Part shown: one piece after another, positions 23,292-31,333 of the stretch
Layout of the letters: every line of letters begins with the position of its first letter
Position numbering within the stretch: position 1 is the stretch's first letter
Source: Fibrobacter sp. UBA4297
Lineage (GTDB): Bacteria > Fibrobacterota > Fibrobacteria > Fibrobacterales > Fibrobacteraceae
Assembly (NCBI RefSeq): GCF_002394865.1
Contig: NZ_DGUZ01000023.1
Location: 155,873-219,872 of the forward strand
Direction of reading: 5' to 3'
Length of the DNA: 64,000 nucleotides
The notes under the pieces: generated by a model
Told to the model about the DNA's origin: nothing
What the model saw: only the letters and a program-made list of their open reading frames with translations
The model's database searches: none
Made by a program: the position numbers and the translations under genes

Positions 23292-26009
23292 TTACTTCAC
23301 GAAGCGTTCGATGTCGGAGACGGAGCCTGCGATGCGCTGCTTGAAGTTCCAGATGCGGGAGAAGGTCTTGCCGTAGCGTTCGAGGACAACGCGGTTGTCC
23401 AGGATGAGGACCTTGCCAGAATCGGAATCGGAGCGTAAGAGGCGACCCATGCCCTGACGGAGTTCGATGTAGGCTTCCGGGATAAAGTAATCCTTGAAGA
23501 AGTTCTTGTTAGCAGCCTTCATCTCGTTCGTGAGGCCTGCGACAAGCGGATCGCTCGGGTTCGGGAACGGGAGCTTCGTGATGACGAGCAACTTGAGCGC
23601 ATCACCCGGGAAGTCCACGCCTTCCCAGAGGCTTTGGCAACCGAGCAGGCAAGCGCCACGTTCCTTGCGGAACATTGCCACAAGGCCATCGAGCGAGCCA
23701 TCGACATGCTGGCAAAGCAAAAGTTTGTTGCGTTCGGCAAATGCCGGGGCAAGCACGGCCTGCGCCTTCATCATCGTTGCGACACTCGTAAAGAGCACCA
23801 TCGTATTTTCTTCGACATTCGGGAGCACATTCAAGAGCGTCTCGTTCAAGGCATCGCCAAATTCTGGAGTCGAAGGCTTCGGGAGGAACTTTGCAACCAT
23901 CACGGAACGGCGTTCGTTCACATCGGACTGTTCCGTATAAACGCGCACGAACGGCTGTTTGCCAAGACGCAAGTTGTCCATGCCCATCTTCTGCAAGAAG
24001 TACGTGAGGTCGGCCTGCACAGAAAGCGTTGCGGACGTAAACGTTGCGGACTTGATCCACGGATAGAATTTTTCTCTCCAAACGTTACCGGAATGGAGCG
24101 GGAGCGCATGCAGCTTGATGGTATGCGGGTTGAACGGTTCTTCCATGTAGAATACCCAGTCATTGCGACCCGCCTTTGTGACAAATTCAAAGTCTGACAT
24201 GAAATGGCCGATTTCTGTCATGCGGCTATCGAGATCGCTCACGACTCCCTTGAGGCTATCCATGTTCGCTGTTGCCGCAATGAGTTTTTCGGCAAAGCCA
24301 CGTGCATTATTGTACTGTTCAAGGAACGTTGCCGGGTCTGCTTCGTATTCAGCGAGGATGCTGTTCGTGTAAGTAAAGCCGCTGCGGCCATTTTTCTGCT
24401 TGGCAAGCTTCTTGCCGATTTTCATGAAGAAGCGGTGCAGAGCCTTTTCGGCTTCGCCCAAAGCTTCGGAAAGCTTGTCGCAGAGTTCATGAAGTTCCGG
24501 CTGTTCTGCCGGGATACGACTTGCAATTTCTGCAATGAGACCATCGCCACCCGCCTTGGAAGGCTCAAGCGTCTTCGCGATGTTTCTGAATCCGAAAAAC
24601 GAGATGGAGCGGCCAAATACCTGGTTGCTGATTTCGGGCAGGCGGTGCGCTTCGTCAAAGACGATGTGTTCGTAAGATGGGAGCAAAGCAAAGTCAAGCT
24701 GCAAGTCCGAAAGGAAGAGTGAATGGTTCACAAGCACCATGTTTGCATTCATGGCCTTGCGCTTTGCAATGAGCGCCGGGCAGTTTTCGTGATGCGAGTG
24801 GTTTTCGCCGTTGCAGCAAGAGGCGCTGCACGAGAGCTTGGACCAAAGCACACGATTGCGGCTCTGGCTAAAGGAATTGCATTCGTTGATGTCGCCCGTT
24901 TCGGTCGTCAAAACCCACGGGATAAGCGCCATGAAGGAATCGCGTTCTTCGGCGGAGAGGAGCGTCTGCGGGTGCATCAGCAGCTCTTCGAACTTGCGAA
25001 GGCAAAGGTAGTTGTCGCGGCCTTTCAAAATTGCCGGGCGGAGTTCGCCATTGTAAATCTTTGCAATCTGCGGGATAGCTTCGGTCCAGAGCTGCTCCTG
25101 CAAGGTGCGCGTTGCGGTACTGATGAGCACGCGTTCACCCGTGATAGCCTTGTTTGCGGCGGTAATGAGGTAAGACAGAGTCTTTCCGGAACCGGTCGGA
25201 GCTTCGAGCACGCAGAGGCCGCCCTTGTACATGTTGCGTTCCATGACCGAGGCAAAATCCTGCTGATTGTGGCGTGGCTTATAATCATCGACAACAAACG
25301 AGATGAATCCACCTTCCTTGAAAAACTCGCTCACGCGCGGAGCCTTGGACTTGGGCAAAGCTTCCACAGCAGGGGCGGCAGGCAACTTGTACTTCGGAGG
25401 AGAAAGTTTTTCGACGTTCGAAGTAAAGAGCGTCTCGTAGCCGGAACCCTTAGCCACTTGAGAAAGGGCATCGTAAATCCACGGGTCCATCGTAGAAATT
25501 TTTTCAAGAGCCTTCACGAACAAGCGTCCGCAAGCATCGGCGTCGGGCAAGGCGCGGTGGGCACGGCTACGTTCAATGCCCAGTTCCTGCACGAGCGTAT
25601 CAAGGCGATGGTTCGGCACATCCTGGAACGCAATGCGCGAAAGCGTGAGCGAATCCCAGAACACATGGGAATCGTAAGAAATACCGACCTTCGTAAACGT
25701 CTGCTTCAAGAACTTGGAATCGAAAACGGCGTTGTGCGCCACAATCGGGAGGTCACCGACAAAGGAGCAAATCTGGCCTGCAATCGTTGCAAAGTCCGAT
25801 GCACTTTCCAAGTCGGTCTTGTTAATTCCAGTAAGCGTTTCGATAAACGGGCGAAGCTCTGCGGAAGTGGGCTTCACCAGGAAATCGAGATTTTCCTTCG
25901 GTTCGCCATTTTCAAAGCGAACAAGCGCGACCTCGATTATTTCGTCTTTTTCGAAATCGAGACCTGTCGTTTCCAAGTCAAGCGCTACAAATGCTGGAAT
26001 CTTTACCAT
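23292..26009 (-). CDS. dinG: DinG-type ATP-dependent DNA helicase with N-terminal 3'-5' exonuclease domain
   Basis: A 905-residue protein. Residues 1-165 are a DnaQ/epsilon-type exonuclease (ALDLETTGLDFEKDEIIEVA, later HNAVFDSKFL and HRALPDADA, i.e. a DEDDh set). The rest is an XPD/DinG superfamily 2 helicase: LEAPTGSGKTLSYLI (Walker A), FDEAHRLPEIS, QSLWEGVDFPGD and ELRQGMGRLLRSDSDSG. Cysteines between the nucleotide-binding halves (CLRKFEE, NECNSFS, SCSASCCNG, ENCPALIAKRKA) could hold the iron-sulfur cluster of this family. Role: unwinding and trimming DNA during repair, as in the long DinG of Firmicutes. Confidence 0.92.
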   Translation of the reverse strand: MVKIPAFVALDLETTGLDFEKDEIIEVALVRFENGEPKENLDFLVKPTSAELRPFIETLTGINKTDLESASDFATIAGQICSFVGDLPIVAHNAVFDSKFLKQTFTKVGISYDSHVFWDSLTLSRIAFQDVPNHRLDTLVQELGIERSRAHRALPDADACGRLFVKALEKISTMDPWIYDALSQVAKGSGYETLFTSNVEKLSPPKYKLPAAPAVEALPKSKAPRVSEFFKEGGFISFVVDDYKPRHNQQDFASVMERNMYKGGLCVLEAPTGSGKTLSYLITAANKAITGERVLISTATRTLQEQLWTEAIPQIAKIYNGELRPAILKGRDNYLCLRKFEELLMHPQTLLSAEERDSFMALIPWVLTTETGDINECNSFSQSRNRVLWSKLSCSASCCNGENHSHHENCPALIAKRKAMNANMVLVNHSLFLSDLQLDFALLPSYEHIVFDEAHRLPEISNQVFGRSISFFGFRNIAKTLEPSKAGGDGLIAEIASRIPAEQPELHELCDKLSEALGEAEKALHRFFMKIGKKLAKQKNGRSGFTYTNSILAEYEADPATFLEQYNNARGFAEKLIAATANMDSLKGVVSDLDSRMTEIGHFMSDFEFVTKAGRNDWVFYMEEPFNPHTIKLHALPLHSGNVWREKFYPWIKSATFTSATLSVQADLTYFLQKMGMDNLRLGKQPFVRVYTEQSDVNERRSVMVAKFLPKPSTPEFGDALNETLLNVLPNVEENTMVLFTSVATMMKAQAVLAPAFAERNKLLLCQHVDGSLDGLVAMFRKERGACLLGCQSLWEGVDFPGDALKLLVITKLPFPNPSDPLVAGLTNEMKAANKNFFKDYFIPEAYIELRQGMGRLLRSDSDSGKVLILDNRVVLERYGKTFSRIWNFKQRIAGSVSDIERFVK

Positions 26010-26022
26010 CTTAATCCATCCT

Positions 26023-27792
26023 TTAAGGCAATGCCGGAAGGTTCGGCATCAGTTGTTCTAAATCGTTTGCTCCACTCTTAATCTTTAGCGTATCAAGCGG
26101 CGCGCGCCATGCAGAACCGTATTTGAAAGGTTGCAAGGATCCGCCATTGGGCAAATCCGAACCTTCCGCTGCATAATAATAATCAATAATGTAACCGCCC
26201 TCAACGAGGTCGTTAAAAGCGAAAGCCCCATAACGGGAACACTTTGCATATTCAAATTTTCCAGTTTCGACAGACTTGAGGCGTACAATGGCACCGCTTT
26301 TGGCGCCAGGGATTCGCCCCACCATCGAAGCCAGTTTCAACTTAGAGATTGTCTCGAAAGTTAGCTTACCTTGATATTTTGTCTCAATTACTGTATCGCG
26401 GACGCCATTACTGTCAGCCTTTGCCAAAGTCGTATCCTGGTATCCACGCAATAGGGAGAACTTACTATCGGTCGGCCAGGGCTCGCCACGTTTGACAACA
26501 AAACGGATAGGGTCGAGCTTACGGACGGAAACCTGAGTTGTATCTTTATTCTCGACGATAAAGAACATGTCCTTCAGGGAATCAAGCACTGGCTTGTTAT
26601 AAATCACGACAAGGGAATCATCCGGGAACGCACTTTTCGCCTTTCCCATGACCTTGACCGTCTGGATAGAAGGTTCAAGCGTATCGGCTTCCATCTCTTT
26701 CCATTCGATTTCGGCATAGTTGCGGACCGTATCCAAAGCGCGGTTCAGAGAATCGTGGCCAGCCATGCATGTAAATTTGTACAAAACTTCGTCTTTCGGT
26801 TTCGGGTCAAAGTAGAACCGCGGAGCGCTCGACGTACCGAGATACACAAGTCGCGGATAAAGCGTATCGCCCGTGGACGAAGAAAGAAAGCAGTTGGATG
26901 TATCGGCAAAGGCAGAATCGAAATAAACACGTCGCGTAAAGTTCGCTTCGAGAATATTTGCAAACGGCTGATTTACGTTGTCCATTTCCAGAAGCGAAGT
27001 ATCCTGGTCGGCAAGGGCTATCCAAAGCGTATCTTGCGTTGATTCATCCAGATGCAAATCCGAGATCCAGACGCCCGCAAGTTCCGACGAAGGCTCAATC
27101 TTGTGGTTGCCATTGCCATCGACAAAAGCGACAACACGGTAGCGCCCCGCCTTGAGGCCCGTAAACGCGAAGCTACCGATGCTATCCGCTGCCGTGAGGT
27201 AAAGCGGCTCTTCCTTCGTGAGCATCGGAAGCGAATCAAGCACCTTCGTGGTCGTATCGCGGTACTTCTCGAGATAGCGTTTGGACTCACGTTCAGGCCC
27301 CATCAGATAAAGACCTACGCTCGGATAAGCTTTTTTGCGAACAAGAGAATCCGGAACCATCACGCGGCCGCTAAGCGAAAGCGAGTCAATCGTTGCACCC
27401 GTCGAGAACACCACCTGAAAAGGCTTTGCAAGAGCGTTTCCGCGCAAGTCCTTGATGCCACCCGCGAATGTCACAGTGTAAGTTGTACCGGTATCGAGTT
27501 CCGCACGCGAATAGACTTCGAGCGTCTTGCCGTGAACTTCGTAACGCAACTTCTTTTCAATCGGAGGCGAAATGGTTATGGCCCCACGCGGAATCGAAGC
27601 GTTAATCCATTCATCAAATTCCAGTTTCACATAAAGTTCATTCGGGTGGTTCGCCGTCTTTGGCGCAGGCAAGACTCCAGCCACACGCGGCGGGAGCTTA
27701 TCTTCGGGACCGCCTGTCGGCGCCACTTGCGTTGCACAAGCGGCAATCATCAGGCACGACGCCAAGAAGTATGCCACACTCGAAAACTTCAT
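26023..27792 (-). CDS. Ig-like-domain lipoprotein
   Basis: A 589-residue lipoprotein (KFSSVAYFLASCLMIAAC, Cys about 19). Mature start VAPTGGPEDKLPPRV and the following YVKLEFDEWINAS ... TTYTVTFAGGIKDLRGN match bacterial Ig-like (SbsA/Big_5) domains. Residues 145-260 form a CNA-B-like domain ending GSFAFTGLKAGRYRVVAFVD. The last part is a similar fold (YGAFAFNDLVEGGYIIDYYY). Probably cell-envelope, structural. Start codon directly follows the lepB stop, so the genes are co-transcribed. Confidence 0.82.
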   Translation of the reverse strand: MKFSSVAYFLASCLMIAACATQVAPTGGPEDKLPPRVAGVLPAPKTANHPNELYVKLEFDEWINASIPRGAITISPPIEKKLRYEVHGKTLEVYSRAELDTGTTYTVTFAGGIKDLRGNALAKPFQVVFSTGATIDSLSLSGRVMVPDSLVRKKAYPSVGLYLMGPERESKRYLEKYRDTTTKVLDSLPMLTKEEPLYLTAADSIGSFAFTGLKAGRYRVVAFVDGNGNHKIEPSSELAGVWISDLHLDESTQDTLWIALADQDTSLLEMDNVNQPFANILEANFTRRVYFDSAFADTSNCFLSSSTGDTLYPRLVYLGTSSAPRFYFDPKPKDEVLYKFTCMAGHDSLNRALDTVRNYAEIEWKEMEADTLEPSIQTVKVMGKAKSAFPDDSLVVIYNKPVLDSLKDMFFIVENKDTTQVSVRKLDPIRFVVKRGEPWPTDSKFSLLRGYQDTTLAKADSNGVRDTVIETKYQGKLTFETISKLKLASMVGRIPGAKSGAIVRLKSVETGKFEYAKCSRYGAFAFNDLVEGGYIIDYYYAAEGSDLPNGGSLQPFKYGSAWRAPLDTLKIKSGANDLEQLMPNLPALP

Positions 27793-29142
27793 TTACTTAA
27801 TCAGGTCGATAATCTTGCCAATGCGGGTGAAACGAATGCGGAACGGAATGCGCCACCAGGTGAACGGGTTCCCGAGAGCAAACTTTCCATCATCATTTTC
27901 AAACGAGAAGTAGATGACAAAAGCTTTTGCACGGATGTTGCGGAGCGAGACCACTCCCCAGTAGCGGCTATCGGCAGAGTTGTCGCGGTTATCGCCCATC
28001 ATGAAGAACTGCGGATACTTCACGACATAGCGGTCTATCTTTTCGGAACCCAGATAAAGGCTGCGCTGGATTTCAAAATGATTCTTTTCGACAACTTCAG
28101 CGGTGTCCGTAGAATCCAGGGCAGGCGTTGCCACATTCAAACGTTTCACGTTGCCTTCGAGATCCTGGAGAATGGAACCTTCAAACGATACATAGCTCAC
28201 CGGGCGCGTAAACCCGCTATTCAGTTGCGGATCGTGCGGATCGATCAAAGGCAAAAAGCCAATCTTCGCGATTTCCCTAAAATAGTTGAACGGCATGGCG
28301 CCAGATAAAGTGTCGCCCTGCATAAAGCGTTGCTGACGAACAGTCCTATTCCGGTCGTACATCGACTGCAGCAGGAGACCGCGGTCATTTTCAACCGGGA
28401 ACCTGAAATCCGTAAACACGTAATTGTTGTTTTCGCGGCCATTACGCAAAAGCGAAAGTTCCAGGCGCACGGAGGAATCCGGATTTTCCTGGGCCACGAG
28501 CGAACGTAGCCACCAGAGCTTCACCATCGAAAGCGAATCGACAAACAGCGTATCGCCAACGGACGGCACCACAAATTCTTCGACTTCATCTCGCGGCGAG
28601 AGCGTGCGCACACTGGCAGTCCACTTACCAAATGCTGGGAGAGAATCCTGGCGTTTGCCATTCAAGAAGAGCTTGCCTCCATGCACAGCAACAGTATCGC
28701 CACTCACGGCGACGCAGCGCTTGATGTAATCCTTCGGGCCATCACCGTAATGCACAATATGCGGCTGGCCATTTTCAGGAGAGTGGTCCCAGTAGTAATT
28801 CCCAAGCATGAGCGCATTGAACAAGTGCGTGTAGCGTTTGGGATTGTTATCAGGATATTCCGGTTCACCCGGATAACGGAAGATAACCACGTCGCCATGT
28901 TTCGGTTCGGTATAGCCAGGGAACTTCTGGTTCGAGAACGGAATCGGGGAACCGTAAGTGAACTTGAGGCCAAGCAAGAAGTCTCCCGTCTTGAGGGAAT
29001 CTTCCATGGAACCGCTCGGAATCTGGAACGCCTGGATGACGTACTGGATGACGATTAGCGCAAGGACGACAGGGACAATAATTTCACGCGTAAAAGTTTT
29101 CAAAAATTTCTTGGCTGATTTTTTTTCAGGTGTCTGTTCCAT
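27793..29142 (-). CDS. lepB: Signal peptidase I with large insertion
   Basis: A 449-residue S26 signal peptidase that cleaves signal peptides at the outer face of the inner membrane. One membrane helix (about 20-38) precedes IPSGSMEDSLKTGDFLLG (nucleophile Ser 45), YIKRCVAVSGDTV (general-base Lys 141) and MMGDNRDNSADSRYWG (about 381-396). Between the Lys box and the last box about 210 residues of extra sequence are inserted, giving a protein much longer than the 190-330 usual in bacteria. It is in a run with the LytTR regulator upstream (12 bases) and the Ig-like lipoprotein downstream (0 bases). Confidence 0.93.
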   Translation of the reverse strand: MEQTPEKKSAKKFLKTFTREIIVPVVLALIVIQYVIQAFQIPSGSMEDSLKTGDFLLGLKFTYGSPIPFSNQKFPGYTEPKHGDVVIFRYPGEPEYPDNNPKRYTHLFNALMLGNYYWDHSPENGQPHIVHYGDGPKDYIKRCVAVSGDTVAVHGGKLFLNGKRQDSLPAFGKWTASVRTLSPRDEVEEFVVPSVGDTLFVDSLSMVKLWWLRSLVAQENPDSSVRLELSLLRNGRENNNYVFTDFRFPVENDRGLLLQSMYDRNRTVRQQRFMQGDTLSGAMPFNYFREIAKIGFLPLIDPHDPQLNSGFTRPVSYVSFEGSILQDLEGNVKRLNVATPALDSTDTAEVVEKNHFEIQRSLYLGSEKIDRYVVKYPQFFMMGDNRDNSADSRYWGVVSLRNIRAKAFVIYFSFENDDGKFALGNPFTWWRIPFRIRFTRIGKIIDLIK

Positions 29143-29154
29143 CAGGACTCCAAA

Positions 29155-29919
29155 TTACAGGCTCTTAACGGTCTTAACAAAATTGCGGCTCACCGTAATC
29201 TGCGTGCGATTTTTGTCACGGAGCACCACGCACAGGCGCCCACTATCGTTCTTGCGGATTTCGGCGATGTAGTCAATGGCAACTAGGTGCGCTCGGTGTA
29301 CGCGCACAAACTGTCGCGGGTCCAAGCGCTTTTCCAGTTCAATAAGCGTCTGGTCAATCACGTACTGCGCAGTAGTCGTGTAAGCGGTCGTGTACTTTTC
29401 CTCGCTCTGGAAACGGATGACCTCGTCCATGTTCACAAGCAGAATACGGTCGGACTGCTTGACCTGCAAACGCTGCATGTAAAGCCCGCTTATGCTCATC
29501 ATCTCCTTGAACTTTTCCCACGAGAAATCAGCAGGCACACCTTGGCCGCTTTCGTGCGGCATGCGCTTGCGGAGTTTGCTCATCGTCGCCTGCAAGCGCT
29601 CGGGGTCAATCGGTTTCAGGAGGTAATCGACAACGTTCTCTTCGTAAGCGCGGAGAGCGAAATTATCATACGCCGTCGTGAACACGATAAGCGGGATATC
29701 GTCTTCGTTGAGCGACTTCAGGACCTCGAACGCATCCATGTCAGGCATCTGGATATCGAGGAAAACGACATCCGGGTCGAGGTCGTGAATTTTTTCAATG
29801 GTCTGTGTTCCCGAAGACGCTTCACCCAAAATTTCGATTTCACTCGAATAAGCTTCGAGCAGGGAGCGCATTCGTACACGAGCTAGAGGTTCATCATCGG
29901 CTATTAACGCAGTAAACAT
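29155..29919 (-). CDS. LytTR-family response regulator
   Basis: A 254-residue two-component regulator. Receiver domain 1-120 with acidic pocket DDE (8-10), phosphoacceptor Asp 55 in VVFLDIQMPD and YLLKPIDPERL. A LytTR DNA-binding domain fills the last 100 residues (ILLVNMDEVIRFQSEEKYTT, FVRVHRAHLVAIDYI). No histidine kinase is encoded in the window. It is 12 bases from lepB and 12 bases from the NlpE-like lipoprotein, so its transcript includes envelope-biogenesis genes. Confidence 0.92.
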   Translation of the reverse strand: MFTALIADDEPLARVRMRSLLEAYSSEIEILGEASSGTQTIEKIHDLDPDVVFLDIQMPDMDAFEVLKSLNEDDIPLIVFTTAYDNFALRAYEENVVDYLLKPIDPERLQATMSKLRKRMPHESGQGVPADFSWEKFKEMMSISGLYMQRLQVKQSDRILLVNMDEVIRFQSEEKYTTAYTTTAQYVIDQTLIELEKRLDPRQFVRVHRAHLVAIDYIAEIRKNDSGRLCVVLRDKNRTQITVSRNFVKTVKSL

Positions 29920-29931
29920 ATTCTCCCGCTC

Positions 29932-30360
29932 TTACTTTTTAAACTTTTTATAATAACGGACCATGACCGCTTTTAAGCCATCGGCATCGCGGTACACGTT
30001 TCCAAACTTCAACAGGGCCAGGTTCCCGACTTTGTCGCGTTTGAACGCCCAGTGGGCATTACTCTGCGAAATGTCCAGTTTTACAACGCTATCAGCGTAC
30101 ACAAACGTTCCGTGAAGCGTATCGACATGCAGGGAATCCTTCAAGACCGTTTCGATGACCAGGGCAGATCCATCTTTTTGCAAGTCCATTTCTAGGACTC
30201 GCTCATTGCAGTCATCGCAAGGCATTTTGCCCGAATAGTAGCCAAAGACATCCGCAGGGATTTCTACAGGAGGCAAATCAGGAAGCGGTTCCTTCTTTTC
30301 TTCGGAACAACCCACAAAAAATCCGCAAAGGAGAGCGGTTACAGCAATGGCATATTTCAT
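29932..30360 (-). CDS. NlpE-like lipoprotein
   Basis: A 142-residue lipoprotein (KYAIAVTALLCGFFVGC). The mature part starts with a short Pro/Glu linker, then FGYYSGKMPCDDCNERVLEM, the CxxC pattern at the start of NlpE N-terminal domains, followed by beta strands. NlpE proteins act as envelope or copper-stress sensors in other bacteria; here only the N-terminal domain is present. ATG 30360 is chosen over the far upstream start because the lipobox follows it. Next to the LytTR regulator. Confidence 0.7.
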   Translation of the reverse strand: MKYAIAVTALLCGFFVGCSEEKKEPLPDLPPVEIPADVFGYYSGKMPCDDCNERVLEMDLQKDGSALVIETVLKDSLHVDTLHGTFVYADSVVKLDISQSNAHWAFKRDKVGNLALLKFGNVYRDADGLKAVMVRYYKKFKK

Positions 30361-30406
30361 GCGCAATAATCTAAAAAATTTCAAACAAGGCAAAAGGAGA
30401 ACGACT

Positions 30407-31300
30407 TTAAAAACCGGTAGAATAGACCAGTCTAAAGCCAAGAGTAGCCTTGGACTGAGCCGGGCTCAGCTTTTCGCGTTCTTTCGGGGCTAGCGCGGTT
30501 ACCTTGTCCGACCAGCCGCCCCCGCGAACAATGCGGTATTCGCCGGACTTGGGGCCGACATAGTTATCGCTTTTATTTTTTGGATAAGCGTCATACCAGT
30601 CGTTCATCCATTCGGCAACGTTACCGGCCATGTCATAAAGACCATATTCATTCGGCAATTTTTGAGCCACCACATCCGGACCAGCAGTTTGTCCATAATA
30701 GGCATACTTAGACGCCTCATCGGTATCCCAGTAATATGTCGTCGTGGCGCCGCCACGAGCCGCAATTTCCCATTCATTTTCTGTCGGGAGCCTTACTGCC
30801 GCTACCGAATAGTTAATCGTCAAGCCAACCAAGACAGATTCCCTAGAAATGTACTCGTAAACGTAAGCCGTATCGAGCCCGGCTAACTTTGAAAACGCAT
30901 TGCAGAACAGAACCGCATGGTACCAGTCCACGTTTGAGACGGCCCTACTTTCGCCTTCCTTAGACTGTTTCGGCAAGTCATTCATGACAAACTCATAGAC
31001 CTTCTGGGTCACTTCGGTCGATGCGATGGCAAAGGAGTTTACTCCAAAGGAATTCACGCCACGAGTAATTGAAGTCTTGGGAATCTGCACCCAGTCGAAC
31101 AAGTTAAAAATCGAGGGATCTATTTTTGACGGGTCGTTACTCGAAGAGGATTTGGGACCGGAGGAAGACTTGTCACCATTGTCTATCGGGAAAGCGGCCT
31201 CGCTTTCGACAGCATCGCCACTTGCCGTGCACGCAGCAAATAGAACTGGCGCGCACAACGCAAGCACAAGGCCTCTCAACAGATAAAGTCTACAATTCAT
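30407..31300 (-). CDS. SUMF1/formylglycine-generating-enzyme-like lipoprotein
   Basis: A 297-residue lipoprotein (CRLYLLRGLVLALCAPVLFAAC) with a Ser/Asp-rich linker (about 30-55). The rest is an FGE-sulfatase/SUMF1 domain: VNSFAIASTEVTQKVYEFVM, VSNVDWYHAVLFCNAFSKLA, RLPTENEWEIAARGG, YDMAGNVAEWMNDWYD, RIVRGGGWSDKV and LGFRLVYS. In most bacteria this fold is structural or binds a ligand; only true FGEs carry the two catalytic Cys, which I do not see at the usual place. ATG 31300 has a strong GGGGG ribosome site. It is only 33 bases after the large M6-like gene. Confidence 0.87.
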   Translation of the reverse strand: MNCRLYLLRGLVLALCAPVLFAACTASGDAVESEAAFPIDNGDKSSSGPKSSSSNDPSKIDPSIFNLFDWVQIPKTSITRGVNSFGVNSFAIASTEVTQKVYEFVMNDLPKQSKEGESRAVSNVDWYHAVLFCNAFSKLAGLDTAYVYEYISRESVLVGLTINYSVAAVRLPTENEWEIAARGGATTTYYWDTDEASKYAYYGQTAGPDVVAQKLPNEYGLYDMAGNVAEWMNDWYDAYPKNKSDNYVGPKSGEYRIVRGGGWSDKVTALAPKEREKLSPAQSKATLGFRLVYSTGF

Positions 31301-31333
31301 GGTTTCGCCCCCTTTTCGCCCCAAATATATCCG

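Noticed and set aside
24723..26081. Plus-strand open frame of 452 codons opposite the DinG-type helicase
   Set aside because: Antisense of a strongly conserved gene with many unlikely residue runs; typical shadow frame of high-bias coding sequence.
29155..29919. LytTR regulator as part of a quorum-sensing system
   Set aside because: No histidine kinase, peptide gene or transporter is adjacent; neighbours are envelope genes.
30407..31300. True formylglycine-generating enzyme that activates sulfatases
   Set aside because: The two catalytic Cys of FGE are not seen near the C-terminal GFRLV segment and no sulfatase is in the window; more likely a non-catalytic SUMF1-like lipoprotein.
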